Below, in pieces: positions 1 through 6,110 of a DNA stretch of 10,763 nt. The translations under genes and the position numbers were made by a program. The notes below the pieces were generated by a model, which saw only the letters and a list, made by a program, of their open reading frames with translations, did not search any database and had not been told where the DNA came from. The stretch covers positions 1 to 10,763 of the forward strand of contig JAENJC010000021.1 in the NCBI GenBank assembly GCA_016844545.1. The letters run 5' to 3'. The stretch is from Deltaproteobacteria bacterium. GTDB taxonomy: Bacteria > Desulfobacterota > JAENJC01. Within the stretch, counting starts at the first letter, position 1. Each line of letters opens with the position of its first letter.

Positions 1-1773
1 ATGAGGGATATCAATGCCGAATTCGGCAGCCCTTATGAGATTATCAAGAGGCTTTCCACTAAGGGGTTGATTTCCATGGTGGAAGAGGAGGTATCCAGGG
101 TTGCATATAAGCAGAGGTCAGGGGTCGGGAGTGTAGGGGCGACCGGCCGGTCGCCCCTACTTACAGAACCGCAGATAAATGCCTTTTCTGAAATAAAGGC
201 GGCAGTGGAGAAAGGAGGCTTCTCTCCGTTCCTGCTGCACGGAGTAACTGGAAGCGGTAAGACAGAGGTATATCTCAGGGTTATAGAAGAGGCCCTTAAG
301 ATGGGGAAGGGGGCGATAGTCCTTGTCCCGGAGATATCGCTGACCCCGCAACTCCTCAGCCGCTTCAGGTCACGCTTTGGCGACAAGGTGGCTGCCCTTC
401 ACAGCGCATTGTCGGATGGTGAAAGGTTTGATGAGTGGAGGAGGGTAAAATGGGGGGAGGCCAGGATTGTCGTTGGGGCCAGGTCTGCCATATTTGCGCC
501 CATGGATGAACTTGGCGTTCTGGTGGTGGATGAGGAACACGACCATTCATACAAGCAGGAAGAATCTCCGCGTTACAACGCCAGAGACCTTGCCGTTGTC
601 AGGGGAAAGATGGTCAAAGGGGTTGTCGTGCTGGGCTCTGCTACCCCGTCGATGGAGTCTTATCATAATGCAAAGACAGGAAAGTTTAATTACCTGAACC
701 TCCCTGACAGGGTTGAGCAACGACCGATGCCCCAGATCGCAGTTGTTGACATGAAGGATACAGGCAAAAGGCAGATTTTCTCCAGTCAAATGACGGAATC
801 CTTGAACAGATGTATCGGGGAGAAAAAGCAGGCGCTGCTCTTTTTAAACAGGAGGGGGTTTTCCACGTTCCTGATATGCTCCGACTGCGGCTTCACCTTC
901 GGCTGTCCCAATTGCAGCATATCTCTGATATACCACCAGGGAGAAGGGTTGCTGAGGTGTCATTACTGTGACTATGAGCAAAAGGCCTTTCCTGTATGTC
1001 CTGCCTGCAAAGGTCTGAATGTGGGGCATTTGGGCCTTGGGACCGAAAAGGTTGAGGATGAGGTAAAAAAGTCCTTCCCTGATTCCAGGGTTGCCAGGAT
1101 GGACAGGGATACGGTTTCAAGGAAAGGCTCCCACGAACGAATCCTCAAGAGGATGGAAGAAGGGGATCTGGACATACTTATAGGGACTCAGATGGTGACA
1201 AAGGGACATGACTATCCAAATATTACTATGGTTGGCGTAATCTCTGCAGATATATCCTTAAATCTGCCCGACTTTAGAGCGGCTGAAAGGACATTTCAGC
1301 TTCTTACCCAGGTAGCGGGCAGGGCTGGAAGAGGAGATGCCCCTGGAAAGGTTATAATCCAGACATTTAACCCCGACCACTATAGTATTGTTGCTGCCAG
1401 GAGCCATGATCTGGAAGGTTTTTACAGGGAGGAGGCGACCTTCAGAAAGGAACTGGGGTATCCTCCTTTTTCCAGACTGATAAGCATAAGGCTCAGGGGG
1501 AACAGCGAGGCGAGAACTGCCAGTGCCGCTAATAGTCTTGGCGAGCTTGCCAGGGATGAGATGAAGGGGTGGAAGGGTGTAACCATCCTTGGCCCCAGCA
1601 AGGCCACTATATATAAGATCCGAGGTAAGTACCGCTGGCATATGCTGGTCAAAGGTAAAGACAGCGGCAAGCTTCACTCCTTTGTAAGGAAGCTGCTTTC
1701 TCTGGCGAGGGAGGGATCAGGTTTCAGGGGGGTTGAGCTACAGATGGATGTAGACCCGTTGAACATGCTTTAG
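1..1773 (+). CDS. priA: Primosomal protein N' (PriA helicase), 5'-truncated by window edge
   Basis: PriA is the 3'-5' superfamily 2 DNA helicase that recognises stalled replication forks and reloads the replisome. Visible in order are the end of a winged-helix region (about residues 1-36), a short linker, and the helicase core with Walker A GVTGSGKT (81-88) and Walker B DEEH (177-180). An eight-cysteine zinc-binding insert follows (C293, C296, C302, C305, C320, C323, C333, C336), then helicase domain 2 with the GTQMVTKGHD and QVAGRAGRG motifs, and the C-terminal domain. The 590 residues are well short of the family's usual 700 or more, and the N-terminal fork-binding domain is missing. The ATG at base 1 is therefore an internal methionine at the window edge, not the real start. 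The linker (residues 45-53) is encoded by a palindromic repeat. The function call is firm; the true start lies outside the window. Confidence 0.97.
   Translation: MRDINAEFGSPYEIIKRLSTKGLISMVEEEVSRVAYKQRSGVGSVGATGRSPLLTEPQINAFSEIKAAVEKGGFSPFLLHGVTGSGKTEVYLRVIEEALKMGKGAIVLVPEISLTPQLLSRFRSRFGDKVAALHSALSDGERFDEWRRVKWGEARIVVGARSAIFAPMDELGVLVVDEEHDHSYKQEESPRYNARDLAVVRGKMVKGVVVLGSATPSMESYHNAKTGKFNYLNLPDRVEQRPMPQIAVVDMKDTGKRQIFSSQMTESLNRCIGEKKQALLFLNRRGFSTFLICSDCGFTFGCPNCSISLIYHQGEGLLRCHYCDYEQKAFPVCPACKGLNVGHLGLGTEKVEDEVKKSFPDSRVARMDRDTVSRKGSHERILKRMEEGDLDILIGTQMVTKGHDYPNITMVGVISADISLNLPDFRAAERTFQLLTQVAGRAGRGDAPGKVIIQTFNPDHYSIVAARSHDLEGFYREEATFRKELGYPPFSRLISIRLRGNSEARTASAANSLGELARDEMKGWKGVTILGPSKATIYKIRGKYRWHMLVKGKDSGKLHSFVRKLLSLAREGSGFRGVELQMDVDPLNML
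133..160. repeat. Perfect 28-nt palindrome inside priA, read in frame
   Basis: The half-site GTAGGGGCGACCGG is followed directly by its exact reverse complement, giving a 28-base perfect palindrome. It is read as V-G-A-T-G-R-S-P-L in priA and falls between the winged-helix region and the helicase core, a position where PriA proteins have a flexible linker. The GTAGGGGCGACC/GGTCGCCCC arms also appear, degraded, in the element after priA at 1801-1857. I infer that both belong to one dispersed palindromic family and that this copy entered the gene without breaking the frame. Confidence 0.8.
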
Positions 1774-1800
1774 TTGTGACACTTTAATTGCGTGCATCCA

Positions 1801-1857
1801 TGTAGAGGCGTACCCTTGTGGTCGCCGCAGTTGGAGGGGATAAGCCCCTACCCTACA
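1801..1857. repeat. Degenerate two-hairpin repeat element downstream of priA
   Basis: A 57-bp unit bounded by TGTAG (1801-1805) and CTACA (1853-1857), which are inverted copies of each other. Inside are two hairpins: GGCGtACC with GGTCGCC (1807-1826, one bulged base), and AGGGG with CCCCT around ATAAG (1835-1849). The first arm and the GGTCGCC half resemble the palindrome within priA at 133-160. It begins 27 nt after the priA stop and ends 22 nt before the kinase start. It encodes nothing. It looks like a small non-autonomous or REP-like element. It could weakly slow transcription out of priA, but no T-run follows, so I do not call it a terminator. Confidence 0.6.
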
Positions 1858-1879
1858 AAAAAGTACAGGAGATTTCCAG

Positions 1880-3976
1880 ATGAAAAAAAAGCTGATCATG
1901 GGTTTGGGCTCTATCATCCTCCTGTTTGCTGTCGGGGGAGCTATTACGGTCTGGAACCTCGAATCCCTTACAAACAATGAAAAAAACGTCGAAAGGGCTT
2001 TGAACGAGCATCATGACTACCTTTGGGCTGTATCAAACCTGCTCACTGCTCAAGCCGAGCTTTACAGGTACCAGGCAGGATATGCCGGCAACCTCGCAGA
2101 CCTTAAAAGTTCTGTAGACAACCTTAACAACGATGTTTCACATCTTATGACAGATACCTCTGATGAATCTCAAAAGGCGTCGTTGAAGGAGGTATTATCT
2201 CTGATAGATGAGTATAAGCAAAAGGTGAGCCTGATCCTTATAAACGAGGAGCGGGAGGTCAGATTAAAGCTCGAGAAAGATGCCTCGGAGCTTGGTGACA
2301 GGGTAAAGGAAAGGCTTTTGGGCCTGTACGCGGTTTCCCAGGCTGAGACGGACCAGCTCACCCCAATAATGGAAAGAATAGTTTCTCTGTCCAAGCTGGT
2401 TATCTATCTTACCCTGTTTTTTAGCGGAACACTCGCCATAGCCGGTTCTGTATGGCTGATAAAGGGGATAACAGACTCTGTTAATAGGCTTATTGATGGC
2501 ACTAATGCCTTATCTGCCGGTGACTTTGCCCAAAGGATTGATATAACTTCGGACGACGAACTGGGTGTTCTCTCAGAAAGATTCAACCAGATGGCTGAGG
2601 CAATTTCCAAGAGGGAACAGGAGGTGAAGGGTGCCATGGAGGAGCTGGGATCAACCAATGAGGAGCTCCGGGCCTCTTACAGTAAGATGGAGGCGTTAAC
2701 GTACGATCTGGAGCAGGCAAAGAACGAGCTGGAGGTACAGCATAGAAGGCTTGTTGAATCTAAGGAATACCTGCAAAGCGTCCTCGAAGACTCTCCTGAC
2801 GTAATAGTAACAACCGATACAGAGGGAAACATAGTGGAATTCAACAAAGGCGCAGAGGAGATACTCAGGTACACGAGGAAGGAGCTGATTGGCACTCCGG
2901 TAGAGTTTCTGTATCAGGATGAAGCAGAAAGGCGGGATATATTAAAGATTGTTGAGGAAAAGGGGAAAGCAACCAATTACGAGGCAAGGCTGAAGACCAG
3001 CGATGGAAAGGTCCTGGATGTCAGTCTTACTATATCCCTGCTGCGGGATGGGATTGGCAATGTTATCGGGACCGTTGGCATAAGCAGAGATATAACTGAG
3101 ATTAAGAAAAAGAGGGAAGAGCTCTTGTACCTTTACAAGGCGCTGCAGGAGACAACTCTGGCGCTTGAGGCCGCAAGGACTGATCTCGAAAAGAAGGTTG
3201 AAGAAAGGACCAGTGAGCTTCGCGAGGCAAACGAAAAGCTTATAGAGTCCAACATAAAGATAAAGGAGGGAGATCGCCTTAAGTCCGAATTTATGGCCAA
3301 TATGAGTCATGAACTCCGTACCCCTTTAAATGCCGTAATCGGATTTTCTGAGGTGTTGCTGGATGGGATAGACGGGGAGATAAGCGATGTTCAGAAGATA
3401 GATGTTACCCACATCCACGATAGCGGCGTGCATCTACTGGAAATAATAAATGACATACTTGACCTCTCAAAGATAGAGGCAGGAAAGATGGACCTGGTGG
3501 TGGAAGAGGTGGACCTTAACGCTGTTATCGCAGGTGTTGCCCCTATTGCCAGGACCCTGATAAAAGGGAAAGATATAAATCTGATGACTCAAATAGACGA
3601 GAATCTGCCGACAATAATAGCTGACAGCAAGAGACTGAAGCAGATCATCCTGAACCTTCTCTCCAATGCAGCCAAGTTTACGGAGGAAGGTGAGATAGCA
3701 ATAAAGGCCGAATCTGCAGAGAACGGGTATTTTGTTATTTCCGTCAGGGATACCGGGATTGGCATAAAGGAAGAGGATATGCCGAAGGTGTTTGAAAAAT
3801 TCAGACAAATAGATATGTCAAGTACAAGGAATAAGGGGGGGACAGGCCTCGGCATGGCTATAACCAAAAAGCTTGTGGAGATGCATGGAGGAACTATCGC
3901 GCTCGAAAGCAGGGTAGGCGCGGGGACTACATTTTCTGTAAAATTACCGTTAATTTATGACGGAGATAACGTATAA
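1880..3976 (+). CDS. Membrane sensor histidine kinase (HAMP-PAS-HisKA-HATPase)
   Basis: A 698-residue two-component sensor. A first membrane helix (about residues 5-27) is followed by a mostly helical extracytoplasmic region (about 28-170) and a second membrane helix (about 172-194). Then come HAMP (about 195-245), a coiled coil (about 246-296), PAS (about 297-413, with SPDVIVTTDTEGNIVEFN), a second coiled coil (about 409-465), HisKA and HATPase_c. Catalytic features are intact: the phospho-acceptor H477 in MSHELRTPLN, N-box N592 and N596, D624 in DTGIGI, and the glycine-rich GGTGLGM (653-659). There is no receiver domain at the C-terminus. The start is supported by AGGAG at 1867-1871, eight bases before ATG. 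No response regulator gene adjoins it, so it is an orphan as far as the window shows. The bundle-like input domain resembles chemoreceptor-type sensors, but the ligand cannot be named. Confidence 0.93.
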   Translation: MKKKLIMGLGSIILLFAVGGAITVWNLESLTNNEKNVERALNEHHDYLWAVSNLLTAQAELYRYQAGYAGNLADLKSSVDNLNNDVSHLMTDTSDESQKASLKEVLSLIDEYKQKVSLILINEEREVRLKLEKDASELGDRVKERLLGLYAVSQAETDQLTPIMERIVSLSKLVIYLTLFFSGTLAIAGSVWLIKGITDSVNRLIDGTNALSAGDFAQRIDITSDDELGVLSERFNQMAEAISKREQEVKGAMEELGSTNEELRASYSKMEALTYDLEQAKNELEVQHRRLVESKEYLQSVLEDSPDVIVTTDTEGNIVEFNKGAEEILRYTRKELIGTPVEFLYQDEAERRDILKIVEEKGKATNYEARLKTSDGKVLDVSLTISLLRDGIGNVIGTVGISRDITEIKKKREELLYLYKALQETTLALEAARTDLEKKVEERTSELREANEKLIESNIKIKEGDRLKSEFMANMSHELRTPLNAVIGFSEVLLDGIDGEISDVQKIDVTHIHDSGVHLLEIINDILDLSKIEAGKMDLVVEEVDLNAVIAGVAPIARTLIKGKDINLMTQIDENLPTIIADSKRLKQIILNLLSNAAKFTEEGEIAIKAESAENGYFVISVRDTGIGIKEEDMPKVFEKFRQIDMSSTRNKGGTGLGMAITKKLVEMHGGTIALESRVGAGTTFSVKLPLIYDGDNV

Positions 3977-4021
3977 TACGCATTATAGGAACATGCAGAA
4001 AACTCAGGAGGAGGGGCGTTT

Positions 4022-4060
4022 ATGAATAAAAAAGGATTTGATAACCATAAAAGTAATTGA
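4022..4060 (+). CDS. Possible 12-codon small open reading frame
   Basis: ATG at 4022 opens a frame of 12 codons (MNKKGFDNHKSN) ending in TGA at 4058-4060. It is preceded by an unusually strong Shine-Dalgarno, AGGAGGAGGGG at 4006-4016, five bases upstream. It lies 45 nt after the kinase stop, and its stop codon overlaps the -35 box of the tRNA promoter. The strong ribosome site is the only evidence. It may be a real microprotein, a leftover of a deleted gene (for example a lost partner of the kinase), or chance. I do not recognise the peptide. Confidence 0.25.
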   Translation: MNKKGFDNHKSN

Positions 4061-4087
4061 CATTTAAGGACTGTTGGTGTTTATTAT
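4057..4087 (+). promoter_or_regulatory. Sigma-70-type promoter for tRNA-Gly
   Basis: A perfect -35 box TTGACA (4057-4062) is followed 19 bases later by TATTAT (4082-4087, five of six matches to TATAAT). This would start transcription near 4094, a few bases before the mature tRNA 5' end at 4099. The spacer is slightly long. The AT-rich stretch 4080-4097 offers alternative -10 registers. The position just ahead of a stable RNA gene makes the call reasonable. Confidence 0.6.
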
Positions 4088-4098
4088 ATTAATAAAAT

Positions 4099-4174
4099 GC
4101 GGGCGTAGCGCAGCTGGTAGCGTAGAAGCTTCCCAAGCTTTTGGTCGCGGGTTCGAATCCCGTCGCCCGCTCCA
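4099..4174 (+). tRNA. tRNA-Gly, anticodon CCC, CCA encoded
   Basis: All four arms fold. The acceptor pairs GCGGGCG (4099-4105) with CGCCCGC (4164-4170). The D stem is GCGC/GCGT (4108-4111, 4120-4123). The anticodon stem GAAGC/GCTTT closes the loop TTCCCAA (4130-4136), giving anticodon CCC at 4132-4134. The T arm is GCGGG-TTCGAAT-CCCGT (4147-4163). The variable loop is five bases. Discriminator T4171 and an encoded CCA (4172-4174) complete the gene. Anticodon CCC reads glycine GGG codons, which are common in the neighbouring genes. It stands alone, with its own promoter upstream and terminator downstream. Confidence 0.96.
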
Positions 4175-4183
4175 ATGAAAAGA

Positions 4184-4213
4184 AAGAGGCGGCATCTGTC
4201 GCCTTTTATTTTT
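4184..4213 (+). terminator. Intrinsic terminator after tRNA-Gly
   Basis: AGGCGGC (4187-4193) pairs with GTCGCCT (4198-4204) around loop ATCT, with one G-T pair. The stem can extend outward through A-T pairs and runs into TTTTATTTTT (4204-4213). It begins ten bases after the tRNA CCA, as expected for a single-gene tRNA unit. Confidence 0.75.
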
Positions 4214-4283
4214 ATCTGGGGTCCATAAGCCGTTATGTTCTTCCGATGCCACCATGCCCCTCGGTCAGCTTGGAATAAATCCG

Positions 4284-4312
4284 TTGCTGATATTTATTTC
4301 TTGCATGATAAT
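4284..4312 (+). promoter_or_regulatory. Weak candidate promoter upstream of leader terminator
   Basis: TTGCTG (4284-4289) lies 17 bases before GATAAT (4307-4312). The -10 matches five of six consensus bases, but the -35 only three of six. If used, transcripts would start near 4319 and meet the hairpin at 4357-4386 within about 40 bases, so any rimP expression from it would depend on readthrough. The region is AT-rich and chance matches are likely. Confidence 0.3.
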
Positions 4313-4356
4313 TAACTTTGTGCTACAAGAGTAAAAGTATTAGCATCCGGATATAC

Positions 4357-4386
4357 AAAAAGTGGGCGTGAGCCCACTTTTTTTTT
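4357..4386 (+). terminator. Strong intrinsic terminator 116 nt upstream of rimP
   Basis: AAAAAGTGGGC (4357-4367) pairs perfectly with GCCCACTTTTT (4372-4382) around the GTGA tetraloop, followed without a break by a run of nine T (4378-4386). It is the most canonical terminator in the window. The tRNA already has its own terminator 144 bases earlier and no gene lies between. It may therefore end a short leader RNA of the rimP-nusA operon (attenuation) or serve as a back-up for tRNA transcription. The symmetric A-run allows some function on the - strand, but nothing there needs it. Confidence 0.88.
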
Positions 4387-4443
4387 ATACCAAGTTGCTT
4401 TCAAACATTAAATTATTGGAATTATAGAAAGCTTACTTGGTAT
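4387..4443. repeat. 57-nt bulged inverted repeat before rimP
   Basis: ATACCAAGT-T-GCTTTC (4387-4402) and GAAAGC-TT-ACTTGGTAT (4427-4443) are inverted copies: nine plus six paired bases separated by a small internal loop, around a 24-base AT-rich loop. It follows directly on the T-run of the terminator. The right arm supplies the extended -10 element of the candidate rimP promoter. It could be a tiny mobile-element remnant, an operator, or an RNA hairpin. No clean target duplication is visible at its ends. Confidence 0.65.
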
Positions 4444-4446
4444 TAT
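4416..4446 (+). promoter_or_regulatory. Extended -10 promoter candidate for the rimP operon
   Basis: TGGTATTAT (4438-4446) fits the extended -10 pattern TGnTATAAT with one mismatch. A modest -35-like TTGGAA (4416-4421) lies 19 bases upstream. Transcription would begin near 4453, giving a leader of about 50 nt before the rimP ATG. The -10 overlaps the right arm of the inverted repeat at 4387-4443, so a protein bound there could block it. This is the best promoter candidate for the operon because it lies after the strong terminator. Confidence 0.45.
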
Positions 4447-4501
4447 ACTTGAGCATTCAAGCTTTATCATTAGAGAATGCGAACTGGTATTAGGTTTTTA
4501 T

Positions 4502-4963
4502 ATGGCTGAAGAAGGTGTTGCTGAAAAGGTTGCTTCCCTTTCGGCTCCTGCCCTTAAAGAGAGGGGAATGGAGCTTGTGTCTCTTGAGTACAGGAAGGAA
4601 GGGAGCGGTTGGGTCCTCAGGCTTTTTATAGACAGGGACGGCGGAGTTACGCTTGACGACTGCGCCGATGCAAGCAGAGTGGTAGAGGCGCTCCTTGATG
4701 CCGATGATATCATCCCTCATGAATACAGCCTTGAGGTGTCATCTCCTGGCCTTAACAGGCCGTTGAAAAAAGATGCCGATTTCAGGCGTTTTATCGGGAA
4801 GACGGCAAGGATCAAGACCTTTGAGGGAATAGATGGTAGCAGGAACTTCAAGGGACGCATAGAGGGTTGCGAAGATAGTGTCGTAGTTCTCAATGTAGAC
4901 GGGACTGTCCACCATATACCATTAAAAAAGATTGCCAAGGCTAATATTGAATACGAGTTTTGA
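4502..4963 (+). CDS. rimP: Ribosome maturation factor RimP
   Basis: RimP is needed for late maturation of the 30S subunit. The 153-residue length is typical of the family. The N-terminal alpha/beta domain (about 1-84) ends in the family hallmark YSLEVSSPGLNRPL (75-88), followed by an Sm-like beta-barrel C-terminal domain (about 88-153). It is the first gene of the rimP-nusA-infB operon. The Shine-Dalgarno is weak: AGG at 4492-4494, seven bases before ATG in an AT-rich leader. nusA follows 16 nt after the stop. Confidence 0.96.
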   Translation: MAEEGVAEKVASLSAPALKERGMELVSLEYRKEGSGWVLRLFIDRDGGVTLDDCADASRVVEALLDADDIIPHEYSLEVSSPGLNRPLKKDADFRRFIGKTARIKTFEGIDGSRNFKGRIEGCEDSVVVLNVDGTVHHIPLKKIAKANIEYEF

Positions 4964-4979
4964 TGAATGGAGGTAAAGA

Positions 4980-6110
4980 ATGATTCTTGAACTTAACCGG
5001 GTTTTGGAACAGGTAGGAAAGGACAAAGGGATAAGCAAGGCCATACTTATAGATGCCATTGAGTCGGCTGTGCTCATTGCAGCCAAGAAAAAGTATGGCG
5101 CTGATAAGGAGATAGAGTCTCACTTCAATGAAGAGCTGGGGGAGGTTGAGCTTTTCCAGTTCAAGACCGTAGTGGAGGATGTTGTTGACCCTGATAATGA
5201 AGTATCTCATGAAAAGGCTGTGAAAGAGGACCCGGGGGTCGAAGTCGGGGACAGCCTCGGTATGAAGCTGGATGCATCCGGTTTTGGCAGGATCGCAGCC
5301 CAGGCGGCTAAACAAATTATAGTCCAGAAGCTGAGGGACGCAGAGAGGGACAATATTTACAATGAGTTTAGGGAACGCAAGGGAGAGATCCTCAACGGTA
5401 TAGTTAAGAGGTTTGAGCACGGAGATATGATAGTGGATCTCGGTAAGACAGAGGCCGTTCTTTCACAGAAGGAGCAGGTTCCTGGTGAAAACTACAGGCC
5501 TACTGAGCGGGTAAGGGCATATCTTGTTGATGTGAAAAAAACCTCAAAGGGCCCCAATATAATACTCTCAAGGACCCACCCAGGCATGGTAGCAAAGCTT
5601 TTTGAACTGGAGGTTCCTGAGATTCATGAGGGAATCGTAAAGATAAAGAACGTTGTCAGGGAGCCTGGCAGCCGGGTAAAGATCGCGGTTGTAAGCGAGG
5701 ACAGGGACATCGACCCGGTAGGAGCATGTGTCGGGATGAAGGGGAGCCGAGTGCAGGCAGTGGTACAGGAACTAAAGGGCGAGAAGATAGACATAGTGGA
5801 GTGGGTGGATGACCCTGCCAGGTTTGTGTGCAATGCCCTGTCTCCAGCCCAGATAGCCAAGGTTATCGTGCACGACGCTGAAAAGTCGATGGAGGTTATA
5901 GTCCCCGACAACCAGCTCTCTCTGGCTATCGGCAAGAGGGGACAGAACGTAAGGCTTGGCGCAAAGCTGACCGGATGGAAGATAGATATATTCAGCGAGT
6001 CAAAGAAGGCCCTTGCTATGGAGGTAGAGAAGTCCTTGTGGGAGATTCCCACTGTTACGGATGAGGAAGAGAATGCGGAAGGAATAGAAAGTACAGAGGC
6101 GAATGGATAA
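4980..6110 (+). CDS. nusA: Transcription termination/antitermination factor NusA
   Basis: NusA binds RNA polymerase and nascent RNA and modulates pausing, termination and antitermination. The 376 residues comprise the polymerase-binding N-terminal domain (about 1-128), an S1 domain (about 132-200), KH1 (about 205-275, with VGMKGSR at 251-257) and KH2 (about 280-348, with AIGKRGQN at 316-323). A short acidic tail ends the protein. The C-terminal acidic repeats found in E. coli NusA are absent, as in most non-enteric bacteria. GGAGG at 4969-4973, six bases before ATG, fixes the start. The last eight bases overlap the next gene (ATGGATAA, 6103-6110), which suggests translational coupling. In E. 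coli, NusA represses its own operon; the leader hairpins upstream of rimP are possible sites for similar control here. Confidence 0.97.
   Translation: MILELNRVLEQVGKDKGISKAILIDAIESAVLIAAKKKYGADKEIESHFNEELGEVELFQFKTVVEDVVDPDNEVSHEKAVKEDPGVEVGDSLGMKLDASGFGRIAAQAAKQIIVQKLRDAERDNIYNEFRERKGEILNGIVKRFEHGDMIVDLGKTEAVLSQKEQVPGENYRPTERVRAYLVDVKKTSKGPNIILSRTHPGMVAKLFELEVPEIHEGIVKIKNVVREPGSRVKIAVVSEDRDIDPVGACVGMKGSRVQAVVQELKGEKIDIVEWVDDPARFVCNALSPAQIAKVIVHDAEKSMEVIVPDNQLSLAIGKRGQNVRLGAKLTGWKIDIFSESKKALAMEVEKSLWEIPTVTDEEENAEGIESTEANG

Larger units (their letters stand above)
4175..4501. other. Non-coding interval between tRNA-Gly and rimP
   Basis: No credible protein gene lies in these 327 bases on either strand. 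It holds the tRNA terminator, a weak candidate promoter, a strong intrinsic terminator, a bulged inverted repeat and an extended -10 promoter candidate, each listed separately. A further short inverted pair, GCATTC (4453-4458) with GAATGC (4475-4480), lies in the probable rimP leader. I see nothing recognisable in 4214-4283. Confidence 0.7.

Noticed and set aside
133..160. Palindrome in priA considered as a transcription-factor operator
   Set aside because: It lies well inside a coding gene with no promoter signals around it, and a related degenerate copy nearby fits a dispersed repeat better.
1258..1677. Reverse-strand open frame of 139 codons opposite priA
   Set aside because: It overlaps conserved PriA helicase motifs on + and has no recognisable features of its own.
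4064..4255. Reverse-strand open frame containing GRRDSNPRPKAWEA
   Set aside because: It is the antisense reading of the tRNA-Gly gene, a well-known source of false proteins with the DSNPRP string. It has no independent coding evidence.
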